A stretch of DNA of 11,604 nucleotides, from positions 1 through 11,604 of the forward strand of contig NZ_JAAVGY010000008.1 of the NCBI RefSeq assembly GCF_014799995.1, given 5' to 3'. Origin of the DNA: Helicobacter sp. (lineage in GTDB: Bacteria > Campylobacterota > Campylobacteria > Campylobacterales > Helicobacteraceae). Position numbers and translations under genes: made by a program. The notes beneath the pieces are model-generated. The model did not search any database. It saw only the letters and a list, made by a program, of their open reading frames with translations, and was not told where the DNA came from. The stretch's first letter is position 1; the number at the start of each line of letters is the position of its first letter. Shown here piece after piece: positions 1 to 9,235 of the stretch.

Positions 1-21
1 TAAATAAAAGAGACCAACTCT
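1..21 (-). terminator. Possible weak terminator after 5S rRNA
   Basis: Downstream of 5S on the minus strand, a short hairpin (AGAG, loop TTGGT, CTCT; 9-21) is followed by a T-rich stretch (TTTTATTTA). The stem is only 4 bp and the signal touches the window edge, so part of it may lie outside. It is placed correctly to end the 23S-5S transcript, but the call rests on position as much as on structure. Confidence 0.3.
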
Positions 22-38
22 ATTGTCTTTTACACTCT

Positions 39-159
39 CATCTCCGCACCGTCCTACTTTACCACTCTTGCAAAGAGCAGTATCATCAGCGAAGAAGAGC
101 TTAACTGCTAGGTTCGGAATGGGGCTAGGTGGGACCTCTTCTCTATCAGCACGAAGATG
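39..159 (-). rRNA. rrf: 5S ribosomal RNA
   Basis: The minus strand carries the conserved 5S core (GGTCCCACC, then CCCATTCCGAAC, then AGTTAAGCTC). The ends were set by the terminal helix: CATCTTCGTGC at the 5' end pairs along its whole length, with G-U wobbles, with GTGCGGAGATG at the 3' end. This gives about 121 nt, the usual length. It lies about 145 bp downstream of 23S in the same direction and has no obvious promoter of its own, so it should be co-transcribed with 23S. The exact ends could be off by a few bases. Confidence 0.93.
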
Positions 160-273
160 ACAATGTAAAAAAAGCCTAAAGAATCTTAAAATAAGAAGAA
201 ATGGAAGAATTGTTTGCTTAAAGATTCTTAAAGTAATAATTTCACAAATAACTTTTATTGTTCTTTAGAGTGC

Positions 274-295
274 TTACACTCATTAAGGCAGTGGC
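274..295 (-). other. 3' arm of the 23S processing stem
   Basis: This 22-base segment just beyond the 3' end of 23S is complementary to 3208-3229, just before its 5' end. In the transcript all 22 positions pair, one of them as G-U. Such stems that loop out the whole 23S are the known substrate of RNase III during pre-rRNA processing. Pairing was checked base by base; the enzyme is inferred. Confidence 0.85.
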
Positions 296-302
296 TTATC
301 TA

Positions 303-3191
<2,889 letters not shown>

Positions 3192-3207
3192 CTTTGTATT
3201 CTTTTAC

Positions 3208-3229
3208 GCCACTGCCTTAATGAATGTAA
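3208..3229 (-). other. 5' arm of the 23S processing stem
   Basis: This segment lies 16 bases upstream of the 23S 5' end and pairs over 22 positions with 274-295. It forms the base of the loop that contains mature 23S. It contains its own partner arm and does not pair with anything near 16S, so 23S can be released without a joint 16S-23S precursor. Confidence 0.85.
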
Positions 3230-3571
3230 ATCTCTATTAATTAAAATGTTGAATAGATTAAGACTAATGAAATAAACTAAAAAGCTAAGATTTAAGACTG
3301 AACTCTTTTGTTTTATTAAAAAGACTAAAGTCCATTACATTTCTTAGATTCTTATGGATTCTTAAAATCTTGATTAACCTTTAAGAGTAAAAATAGAATC
3401 TATTTCTTGATTCTTATCATTCCAAAGATTAGATTTATAAAGATTCCAATGATTTTATTTTATCTTTTAATCTTTTGCCATAACAAATTAAGAAATATCT
3501 TTCATTAAAACAATCGTTTGGTTATTTGCGTGATTGTAGTTATTACTTATATTAGGCTTTAACAATGAGTT

Positions 3572-3583
3572 GTGAAAAGAACA
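3572..3583 (-). promoter_or_regulatory. boxA-like element in the 23S leader
   Basis: The minus strand reads TGTTCTTTTCAC, close to the rRNA antitermination boxA consensus (TGCTCTTTAACA). It lies about 16 bases after the predicted transcription start and well before the processing stem. The matching element in the 16S leader is a better copy. The function (Nus factor loading) is inferred from sequence and place. Confidence 0.45.
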
Positions 3584-3605
3584 CATTTTGAAAAATGGAA
3601 ATGAG

Positions 3606-3611
3606 ATTATA
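3606..3611 (-). promoter_or_regulatory. -10 box, likely promoter of 23S-5S
   Basis: A perfect TATAAT on the minus strand lies 12 bases after the stop codon of the LysE-type gene. The predicted start is near 3599, about 400 bases upstream of mature 23S and just before the boxA-like sequence. No clear -35 box is seen, which is common for Helicobacter housekeeping promoters. Other AT-rich -10-like sites exist in the leader, so this is the best candidate and not the only one. Confidence 0.4.
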
Positions 3612-3613
3612 CA

Positions 3614-3638
3614 GAAATAAACTTAATTATAAATTAAG
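3614..3638 (-). terminator. Possible terminator of the LysE-type gene
   Basis: A perfect 7-bp hairpin (CTTAATT, loop TAT, AATTAAG; 3622-3638) overlaps the stop codon and is followed on the minus strand by TTTATTTC. The form fits an intrinsic terminator, but the stem is almost all A-T and therefore weak. It directly precedes the 23S promoter candidate. Confidence 0.35.
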
Positions 3639-4231
3639 AATCTTATGAAAGAATAAGCAACGAAAAACATTATGAGAGCGATAAAGCCATCTACGATTCT
3701 AGTCATTTTATAAAGTATATGGCTCAATTTCAAGGCGCTATACCCCACACCAAAAAACCATAAAAAAGACGCAACCAATGCTCCACAAGCAAAAATAATT
3801 TTGTCATCAAAACTCAACATTAACGCGGAAGCACCCACGATAAAAATGGTATCCAAATACACATGAGGATTCAAAAGCGTAACTGCTAGAGTTAGAAAAA
3901 TAGTTTTTTTAAGTGATAGTTTATTTGGCTGTTGCATTTCAAAAGAGGATTGTGCAAAAATTGCCGCTTTAAGGGATAAGAATCCGTAGCATAAGACAAA
4001 TAGGATTCCAATGATTGTAATAGAAAGATTTAAAATCCGATTTTTAGCTAAAAATTCTCCTACACCAAAGATTCCAAGATTCATCAAAACAACATCGCAT
4101 AAAAAACAAATTCCGCTTACAACAAAGATATGATTCCGACTAATACCTTGTTTAATGACAAAAGCATTTTGTGCTCCAATGGCGACAATAAGAGAGAGGG
4201 AAAGCAAGAATCCTTTAAAGAAAGTTAGCAT
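3623..4231 (-). CDS. LysE/ArgO-family amino-acid exporter
   Basis: The product is a 202-residue inner-membrane protein, probably exporting basic amino acids (lysine or arginine) out of the cytoplasm. The N-terminal motif GAQNAFVIKQG (residues 19-29) and LNPHVYLDT (120-128) are hallmarks of the LysE/ArgO family, and the length matches (about 200). About six hydrophobic segments can be read: near 5-22, 34-58, 68-92, 109-135, 145-165 and 180-200. The ATG at 4231 is preceded by AAGGGA at a 9-base spacing. The gene lies 223 bp after efeU, beyond a hairpin and next to its own TATAAT, so it is probably a separate unit and not part of the iron operon. The substrate cannot be settled by sequence: the wider family also includes RhtB-type and other exporters, although these motifs favour the LysE/ArgO branch. 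Confidence 0.88.
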   Translation of the reverse strand: MLTFFKGFLLSLSLIVAIGAQNAFVIKQGISRNHIFVVSGICFLCDVVLMNLGIFGVGEFLAKNRILNLSITIIGILFVLCYGFLSLKAAIFAQSSFEMQQPNKLSLKKTIFLTLAVTLLNPHVYLDTIFIVGASALMLSFDDKIIFACGALVASFLWFFGVGYSALKLSHILYKMTRIVDGFIALIMFFVAYSFIRFLIYN

Positions 4232-4355
4232 AGGGTTAATTCCCTTGTGTAATTTTACTTTGCCGATTCTGTGTTATGCAATTCTTATAACGCGAAAATA
4301 CATTGCATTTAAGATGCGTCAAATAGGCTACTTTGGCGAAAAGCTAAAGGTATAA

Positions 4356-4361
4356 ATTATA
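4356..4361 (-). promoter_or_regulatory. -10 box of the LysE-type gene
   Basis: A perfect TATAAT lies on the minus strand in an AT-rich setting, giving a predicted start near 4349 and a leader of about 118 bases before the ATG at 4231. No clear -35 box is present. The leader holds a small inverted repeat (GTTAT/ATAAC, 4273-4291) and two near-identical 10-base words (4256-4265 and 4329-4338). It does not resemble a lysine riboswitch, and it is shorter than one. Confidence 0.45.
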
Positions 4362-4408
4362 CTGATTACATTATTAAAGTAAATTAAAACTTATATTCAG
4401 TTCAAATC

Positions 4409-4431
4409 AGATTCTAAAAACTTTAGAATCT
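4409..4431 (-). terminator. Hairpin terminator after efeU
   Basis: A perfect 10-bp stem (AGATTCTAAA / TTTAGAATCT) with a 3-base loop begins 23 bases after the efeU stop codon. The downstream minus strand (GATTTGAAC) has no long T run, so it may not be a strong Rho-independent terminator. It is still the natural end point of the efe transcript and separates it from the exporter gene. Confidence 0.5.
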
Positions 4432-4454
4432 TTATGGCGCAAGCCAATAGCTCT

Positions 4455-6143
4455 TTACTTTTCACGCATTTCAATGCGTCTTTGCCATATTGCGACAACG
4501 ATGACTAGCACAATATATACAATTTGCGCAAGCATTCCCTGAAGACTATTATAAAAGCCAAGAATCACTATACTAGGAAGAGGTAAAATATCTTGCGAGA
4601 GCACATTTGTTAGTTGCAAAGCATGCACGCTTACTCCTAAAATTTTGAATCCGAGTGCGTAAATCAACCAACTCATCACCTTAAACATTAAATGAATCGG
4701 CAATTTTTGTGCAAAAATTTTCATCAAATAGGCAATGACAATTAATCCCAAAATCGCAGCACCCACGCCACTTAAAAACGATTCCATTGTAATTTGTGGC
4801 ATCATACCCGCATAGAATAGGATTGTTTCTGCTCCCTCACGAAATACTGCCAAAAATGCAAGCCCACTTAGCCCAAACAAGCTTCCTTGTGCGAGTGCCT
4901 GCCCCATTTTACTTGAAATATAAGACTGCCAACCCGCTATGCTACTCTTGCTATGCAACCACGCCCCTACAAATATCATCACGACTACCGCTACAATTCC
5001 TACCGCACCTTCCAAAATCTCACGATTCGTGCTTGCTGCTGCGAGAGGAAAAACTTGCGCCAAGATTATCGCCACAATCAAACTAAATCCTATGCCAAGA
5101 ATCGCTCCTCCAATCACCCAATATTGCCCACGTGCCTGGTTGGCTGCTTGCAGGCTAGCAAGTAAAGCCATTATGATTAAAAGTGCTTCTAACCCCTCTC
5201 GTAACAAGATAATTGCTGCGTCAAATGCTGTGTATCCCGCGCTAATATCAAGTGCTTCTATGGATTCAATGAGATTCAAGAATCGCTCTAAATTTTCTTT
5301 GCTCGCGCCTTTTGCAGCAATTTCCGGAAGCTCTGATTCAATCCTATTATATAATCCACCATCTCTTGTGCGCACTTCACCTTCAAAGATAGGCCATTGG
5401 GTGATAAAAGTAAAAATTGCATCTTTTGCAATGGATTCATTTTCTGGAAAATCTGCAAGTGCGCGGCGCAAAAGTGCCAAACCATCAAGTAAATTTTGCG
5501 GCGCACCCTCTACACTTTGCGCCTCTAAAACATTTCCTTTAATGAAGTCATTTAAGGCAGAACCAAGCTTTTGAAGTTGTAGATTCATCGCGTCAAAGTC
5601 TGGCACTTCACTCACCATTGCCACACGATAAAGAGCTAAAGCTGTTTCAATTTGCCCATAATGTCCAGCACTCGTATCGCCCACTACCCTCTCATTACGT
5701 TGCCATGTATCATAGAGCCGTTTATAAAGCAGTGGCAATTCCTCTATGTTTTTTTCTTCTGTTGCTCTCTCAAACTGCTTAAACACAGGTATTACACGTT
5801 TTTCAAATTGCTTTCTTTTGGCTTCATAATCCACAGGATTTTGTTCTTTTTCAAACGCAAGAAGTGCAACTGAAAGGGATTCTAAATTTTCTAACTTTGG
5901 ATTTTTTAGTGCGATTTCTAAAGTCTCATTCACTTGCATTCTGCTTTGAGAACTTGGAGTAGGAATCGCATCAAATTCTGCCTTAAAATTCTCCAAAATC
6001 GGTATAGATTCAATCTCATTAGAATTTTTTGCATTCTCCATTGCATCAGAAATCATCACAAACAAGTGCCCAACACGCACTTGAGCATTTGTAATTTGCG
6101 AAAAGAAACATAAAAAGAAAAGAATTAAAAATTTTTTCATCAT
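4455..6143 (-). CDS. efeU: FTR1-family iron permease, EfeU-like
   Basis: This is the inner-membrane iron channel of an EfeUOB system (562 residues). Two REXXE iron-binding motifs are present: REGLE at 315-319 and REGAE at 435-439, each inside a hydrophobic helix. A signal peptide (MMKKFLILFFLCFFSQITNA) is followed by a large, mostly helical hydrophilic region to about residue 300, probably periplasmic. Seven membrane segments follow, near 306-331, 342-367, 376-396, 421-448, 456-477, 485-509 and 533-553. E. coli EfeU lacks the long N-terminal region; Campylobacter FTR1-type permeases have one. The ATG at 6143 is chosen because AAGGA lies 7 bases upstream. A TTG at 6170 also opens the frame but would add nine residues before the signal peptide and abut the efeB stop. 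It is last in the operon, 27 bp after efeB. Confidence 0.93.
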   Translation of the reverse strand: MMKKFLILFFLCFFSQITNAQVRVGHLFVMISDAMENAKNSNEIESIPILENFKAEFDAIPTPSSQSRMQVNETLEIALKNPKLENLESLSVALLAFEKEQNPVDYEAKRKQFEKRVIPVFKQFERATEEKNIEELPLLYKRLYDTWQRNERVVGDTSAGHYGQIETALALYRVAMVSEVPDFDAMNLQLQKLGSALNDFIKGNVLEAQSVEGAPQNLLDGLALLRRALADFPENESIAKDAIFTFITQWPIFEGEVRTRDGGLYNRIESELPEIAAKGASKENLERFLNLIESIEALDISAGYTAFDAAIILLREGLEALLIIMALLASLQAANQARGQYWVIGGAILGIGFSLIVAIILAQVFPLAAASTNREILEGAVGIVAVVVMIFVGAWLHSKSSIAGWQSYISSKMGQALAQGSLFGLSGLAFLAVFREGAETILFYAGMMPQITMESFLSGVGAAILGLIVIAYLMKIFAQKLPIHLMFKVMSWLIYALGFKILGVSVHALQLTNVLSQDILPLPSIVILGFYNSLQGMLAQIVYIVLVIVVAIWQRRIEMREK

Positions 6144-6170
6144 AACAAAATCCTTGAAGAATCTTTGCAA

Positions 6171-7364
6171 TTAGCCTAAAAGAGCGCGTCCGATATAATC
6201 TCCACTTCTTTTGCTCACCCCGCCAAAGCAAGCAAAAAGCCCACTTCCAATATGGGTAATATACTCATTCATTCTATCCACATTTCCCAATGTGTTTTGA
6301 ATTTTTATAAACTGCATCGGGTCTTTTTGGAATGAAATAAAAAGCAATCCCGCATCAAATTGTCCCGTGCGTGTATCTACACCACTTGCAAACGAAAAGG
6401 AGCGGCGCAAAATCTGGATTCCTGTTTTTTTAGCCAAAAAGACATGAGAATCCTCCGGCATAATGCGCTTACCCTTTTCATCTTTTGCCTCAATGTCCGC
6501 CTCTTCAAATTCGGTATTTTTGCCATAAGCAGCACCAGAATCGCGTTTGCGCCCAAAAGTATCATTCTGTCCTTTTAAATGCGTTCTATCCCAAGTTTCA
6601 AGGTGCATTTGCACACGACGAATCGCTAAATATGTACCATTATCAAGCCAACTTCCATCTTTAACCCAAACAACTTTGTCCAATTCATTTTTAGTAGGAT
6701 TGATTGTGCCATCTTTGAAAGCAAAAAGATTACGTGGTGTTTCGCTATTTTCATAAGAATTAAAGCCCATTTGCGACCACTTCATCGTAACTTTCAAACG
6801 AGCCACTCGCACGAGATTCCGTACAGCATGAAAAGCGACTTGTGGGTCATCAGCACACGCCTGAATACAAATGTCCCCACCGCTAAATTCTGGGCGGAGT
6901 TGGTCTCGCGGAAAATGTGGCAAATCTTTTAAGGAAGCAGGACGAACAGATTTTAAGCCCAATTTGTCAAAGAAGCTTGCCCCCACTCCAAAGGTAAGTG
7001 TCAGATTGTAAGGATTTAGTGAATCTGCCTCTCCTGTATCGTGGGTTGGCACAAGGAAATTTTTGCTATAAGGAGCGATATTTTCGCCCATTGTTAATTT
7101 ACTTGCATAAGTCGTCCAAGTTTGGAAAACCTCTTTGATTTCAGAACGAGAATTTGTGTGCAAATCAAGCACTAAAAAATAAATATGTTTTTGCGCTGGA
7201 GTTGCGATTCCTTGTTGATGAATGCCAAAAAATGGATATTGATTTGCGGTAGTAGGAGACATTCGTGGAAGCATAGATTGAGAATCCGCATACATCATCA
7301 TAGGGGCAAAAGCCCCAAGCGTTGCCATACCCTTTAGAAACTTACGGCGGTTTAAAGTTTGCAT
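6171..7364 (-). CDS. efeB: Dyp-type haem peroxidase EfeB
   Basis: This is the periplasmic, haem-containing peroxidase of the EfeUOB iron uptake system (397 residues), thought to act on iron or haem at the cell surface side. A Tat signal (NRRKFLKG, residues 5-12, then a hydrophobic stretch) shows folded export. Family landmarks are GGDICIQACADDPQVAFHAVR-type sequence at 162-182, the distal Asp218 in FKDGTINP, the proximal haem ligand His307 in EDSHVFLA, and Arg320/321 in LRRSFSF. The tail GQFDAGLLFISFQKD (334-348) also matches EfeB. One oddity is that the usual GXXDG motif reads AFKDG, with Ala215 in place of the first Gly. The ATG follows the efeO stop by 10 bases, and its ribosome binding site (TAAGGTG) overlaps that stop, which points to translational coupling. 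Confidence 0.95.
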   Translation of the reverse strand: MQTLNRRKFLKGMATLGAFAPMMMYADSQSMLPRMSPTTANQYPFFGIHQQGIATPAQKHIYFLVLDLHTNSRSEIKEVFQTWTTYASKLTMGENIAPYSKNFLVPTHDTGEADSLNPYNLTLTFGVGASFFDKLGLKSVRPASLKDLPHFPRDQLRPEFSGGDICIQACADDPQVAFHAVRNLVRVARLKVTMKWSQMGFNSYENSETPRNLFAFKDGTINPTKNELDKVVWVKDGSWLDNGTYLAIRRVQMHLETWDRTHLKGQNDTFGRKRDSGAAYGKNTEFEEADIEAKDEKGKRIMPEDSHVFLAKKTGIQILRRSFSFASGVDTRTGQFDAGLLFISFQKDPMQFIKIQNTLGNVDRMNEYITHIGSGLFACFGGVSKRSGDYIGRALLG

Positions 7365-7374
7365 TTTTCACACC

Positions 7375-8196
7375 TTATTCTAAGATTACGCCCATTTGGG
7401 AAAGAGGCTCACCCAATTTATTTACAGCTTCTGCAAGTGCTTTAATATCTGCTTGAGATAATTTGTCATATCCGACAAAATCATATCCATTTTTAGAACG
7501 ATTATGTTTTGCAAGAAGTGTATTAACTGCCTTAAACTGTGTTTCAATTTCATTGGCTAGTTTTTTATCTTTTTTGAGCAAATGGGGGCGAAAAAGCTCA
7601 TAAATTTTTTCTGCGCCTTCAATATTCGCTTGGAAATCATAAAGGTCTGTCTTAGAAAAAATATCCTCTTCGCCTGTGATTTTGCTTGTGGAAACTTCGT
7701 TGAGCAAATCCACTGCGCCTGTAAGCATTAGCTCTGCATCAACTTTTGCTGTTGGAATTTTTGCACGCAATTCTTTAATATCAAGCAAGAGCTGGTCTGC
7801 TGTGGCTTCAGTACCTTCTGTCGTGTTTTTCTCCCACAAGATTTTTTCAATTTTATGGAATCCACTCCAATCCTTTTCCCCTTTGCCCTCTTCCTCAAGG
7901 TCTGCCAAACGCGCATCAATGCGTGGGTCTAAATCACCAAAGCTCTCGGCGATTGGTTCGCTACGTTCATAATACATTCTTGCGAGCGGATAAATTGCCT
8001 TTGCATCTTTCACATCACCGCTTTTTAAAGCCTTAACAAACTTTTCTGTATCCGCCAAAAGCAAATCAATCTGCTCAATTACAAATTGGCGATATTCCTT
8101 AGTCTCCTTGCTTAAATCTACTGCGGCGTTCGCAAATTGCAAACTGCCCATAAATACTAATGCAACCAAACCTGTGGTAATTTTACGAATTTTCAT
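7375..8196 (-). CDS. efeO: Imelysin/M75-type iron uptake protein EfeO
   Basis: This periplasmic component of the Efe iron uptake system (273 residues) is thought to bind iron and pass it to EfeU. The signal peptide is MKIRKITTGLVALVFMGSLQ followed by FANA, with cleavage likely near residue 24. M75 family landmarks are YERSEPIAESFGDLDPRIDAR (76-96) and GFHKIEKILW (112-121), which holds the HXXE motif at His114 to Glu117. The rest is strongly helical. Unlike E. coli EfeO there is no N-terminal cupredoxin domain, so this is the single-domain (EfeM-like) form. The start ATG is preceded by AAAGGA. It is first in the operon, and the promoter and a Fur-like region lie directly upstream. Confidence 0.94.
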   Translation of the reverse strand: MKIRKITTGLVALVFMGSLQFANAAVDLSKETKEYRQFVIEQIDLLLADTEKFVKALKSGDVKDAKAIYPLARMYYERSEPIAESFGDLDPRIDARLADLEEEGKGEKDWSGFHKIEKILWEKNTTEGTEATADQLLLDIKELRAKIPTAKVDAELMLTGAVDLLNEVSTSKITGEEDIFSKTDLYDFQANIEGAEKIYELFRPHLLKKDKKLANEIETQFKAVNTLLAKHNRSKNGYDFVGYDKLSQADIKALAEAVNKLGEPLSQMGVILE

Positions 8197-8220
8197 TTCT
8201 TATCCTTTGTTTTTATGAGT

Positions 8221-8263
8221 TTTATTAAAAACACTTACAATTATGAGAATTGTTTTTAATAAA
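8221..8263 (-). promoter_or_regulatory. Inverted repeat at efe transcription start, possible Fur operator
   Basis: Perfect 13-bp arms (TTTATTAAAAACA at 8221-8233 and its complement at 8251-8263) flank a 17-base centre. A second, nested repeat, ACAATT-N5-AATTGT, covers 8237-8253. TGAGAATTGTTTTTA (8244-8258) matches 10 of the 14 fixed bases of the Fur core TGATAATnATTATCA. The block spans about +2 to +44 of the predicted efe transcript, so it could be a repressor site or a leader hairpin. The repeats are seen; Fur binding is inferred from iron-uptake context. Confidence 0.45.
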
Positions 8264-8271
8264 CGGGGCGA

Positions 8272-8277
8272 ATTATA
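8272..8277 (-). promoter_or_regulatory. -10 box of the efeOBU operon
   Basis: TATAAT on the minus strand predicts a start near 8265 and a leader of about 69 bases before the efeO ATG. The upstream DNA is very AT-rich and has no clear -35 box. All three efe genes follow with gaps of 10 and 27 bases and no internal terminator, so one transcript is expected. Confidence 0.55.
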
Positions 8278-8305
8278 AAGTGATTTTTCTTAAATAATTA
8301 TAAAT

Positions 8306-8334
8306 AATAAGAATCTTTTTCATTATTAATAATG
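8306..8334 (-). promoter_or_regulatory. Upstream AT palindrome, second possible Fur site
   Basis: CATTATTAATAATG (8321-8334) is a perfect 14-bp palindrome. Next to it, TAAGAATCTTTTTCA (8308-8322) also matches 10 of 14 fixed bases of the Fur core. These lie about 45-70 bases upstream of the predicted efe start. In AT-rich DNA such matches can arise by chance, so this is a candidate only. Confidence 0.3.
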
Positions 8335-8349
8335 GGGTAATATTGTAGC

Positions 8350-8382
8350 CTTAATGACGAAAACTTCCACTTCGTCATTAAG
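8350..8382. repeat. Perfect 12-bp inverted repeat
   Basis: CTTAATGACGAA (8350-8361) is exactly repeated in inverse at 8371-8382 around a 9-base loop. It lies between the hypothetical gene and efeO. Neither strand shows a T run after the stem, so it is not a classic intrinsic terminator. It could end the upstream transcript by another route, protect an RNA end or bind a regulator. Confidence 0.7.
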
Positions 8383-8479
8383 ATAATTCATAGAATTTCT
8401 AGTCTTTTGAGCTGGATAATAGAATCCTAAAAACTACTTCTTTGGTGGAGCAAAACTAATTTGGTATCAATTTTATATT

Positions 8480-9196
8480 CTATGCTTTCACATCAAGCGC
8501 GATTCCATTTTTCATAGCATTTGCGATCTCAAGCTGCAATGCCTTCGCGTTGTCGCCGCTTAGGCTAAACTGAAAGCTTCCGCCGACAGCCTCCGCGACA
8601 GCATTTGTCGCTAGCGTTTGCCCCGCTTCTCCGCGTTGTTTCAATTCCTCGAGCCGCTTCTCCTCCTCTCTCTTTTCCTCAAGCCGCTTTTGTTCGAGCC
8701 GCTCTTGCTCTTTCTTTTCCTCTCGCTTCCTCTTCGCGTTTGCCGCGGCAATCTTGCCGTCAGGGTCGCTGCTACTGCTACTCATCATCACGATGTTACC
8801 ATCGCCATCAACGCTATACCCCACATACGTGAGCGTCCCCGCAAACATCGATGTGTTCAGCGACTGCATCGCCTCGAGATTCTCCTCGAGCCACTGCATT
8901 TTTTCGGGGTCATCGAGTGCCTTTTGCAAAAACGCGGGCGAAACATCGATAGACGCGGGAATCCCCTCAATCGTCTTGTTAGCGCGATTGACGCCATACC
9001 TCTCGCCCAAATATTTCGCATAATCGGCAACACTAGTGAAATCCTTTTGTTTGGAATCATTTGTGATAGTTACTACCGCCATATCCTCTGTTTCTGTATA
9101 ACTCACCAACCTTGCGCCCATTGCTTGCGCATTTCTTTTTGCACTCTCATATCCACTAGGGACACCATTGAAAGCATTTGTTTGATTTATCTGCAT
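8480..9196 (-). CDS. Hypothetical protein with charged coiled coil
   Basis: I do not recognise this 238-residue protein with certainty. It has no signal peptide and no membrane segment. Residues 1-150 look like a folded domain (YAKYLGERYG at 59-68, DPEKMQWLEENLEAM at 96-110). From memory this resembles the DUF6033-type proteins of Gram-positive bacteria, but only weakly. Residues about 154-188 are almost purely Lys, Arg, Glu, Leu and Gln and should form a single long helix or coiled coil, followed by a small C-terminal domain. The start at 9196 is set by a strong GGAGGAG five bases upstream; an earlier ATG at 9223 lacks such a site. Two 60-base rows of the gene (8701-8760, 8881-8940) are 55-57% GC, well above the neighbouring DNA, which hints at transfer. 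A G11 tract lies upstream. Confidence 0.8.
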   Translation of the reverse strand: MQINQTNAFNGVPSGYESAKRNAQAMGARLVSYTETEDMAVVTITNDSKQKDFTSVADYAKYLGERYGVNRANKTIEGIPASIDVSPAFLQKALDDPEKMQWLEENLEAMQSLNTSMFAGTLTYVGYSVDGDGNIVMMSSSSSDPDGKIAAANAKRKREEKKEQERLEQKRLEEKREEEKRLEELKQRGEAGQTLATNAVAEAVGGSFQFSLSGDNAKALQLEIANAMKNGIALDVKA

Positions 9197-9201
9197 ATTT
9201 A

Positions 9202-9208
9202 CTCCTCC
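9202..9208 (-). promoter_or_regulatory. Strong ribosome binding site fixing the start
   Basis: GGAGGAG on the minus strand is followed by TAAAT and then the ATG at 9196. It is a near-full match to the 16S 3' tail (CCTCCTTT) seen at 9564-9571, and it is what decides between the ATG at 9196 and the one at 9223. Confidence 0.8.
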
Positions 9209-9235
9209 ATATTTTGACTGCATCGGTTATTTTTC

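Larger units (their letters stand above)
3192..3622 (-). other. 23S leader, no gene
   Basis: This 431-base AT-rich stretch runs between the LysE-type gene and 23S. It contains a -10 box (3606-3611), a boxA-like element (3572-3583) and the 5' processing arm (3208-3229). No tRNA is visible: there is no GGTTCGA T-loop and no cloverleaf, although the 16S-23S spacer in most bacteria carries tRNA-Ile and tRNA-Ala. Five GATTC/GAATC pentamers cluster in 3347-3446. No convincing reading frame with a ribosome binding site was found. Confidence 0.7.

Noticed and set aside
4939..5574. 211-codon plus-strand frame opposite efeU
   Set aside because: It lies antisense to a clear FTR1 permease; the composition (rich in Ser, Lys, Ala) and lack of a family match fit a shadow frame.
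6144..6170. TTG start at 6170 for efeU
   Set aside because: It would add nine residues before a clear signal peptide and abut the efeB stop; the ATG at 6143 has AAGGA at a 7-base spacing.
8618..9217. 199-codon plus-strand frame opposite the hypothetical gene
   Set aside because: It is rich in Leu, Phe and Arg as expected from the antisense of a Glu/Lys-rich coiled coil, and it lacks a ribosome binding site, while the minus-strand gene has a strong one.
9197..9223. ATG at 9223 as start of the hypothetical gene
   Set aside because: It lacks a good ribosome binding site, whereas GGAGGAG lies five bases before the ATG at 9196.
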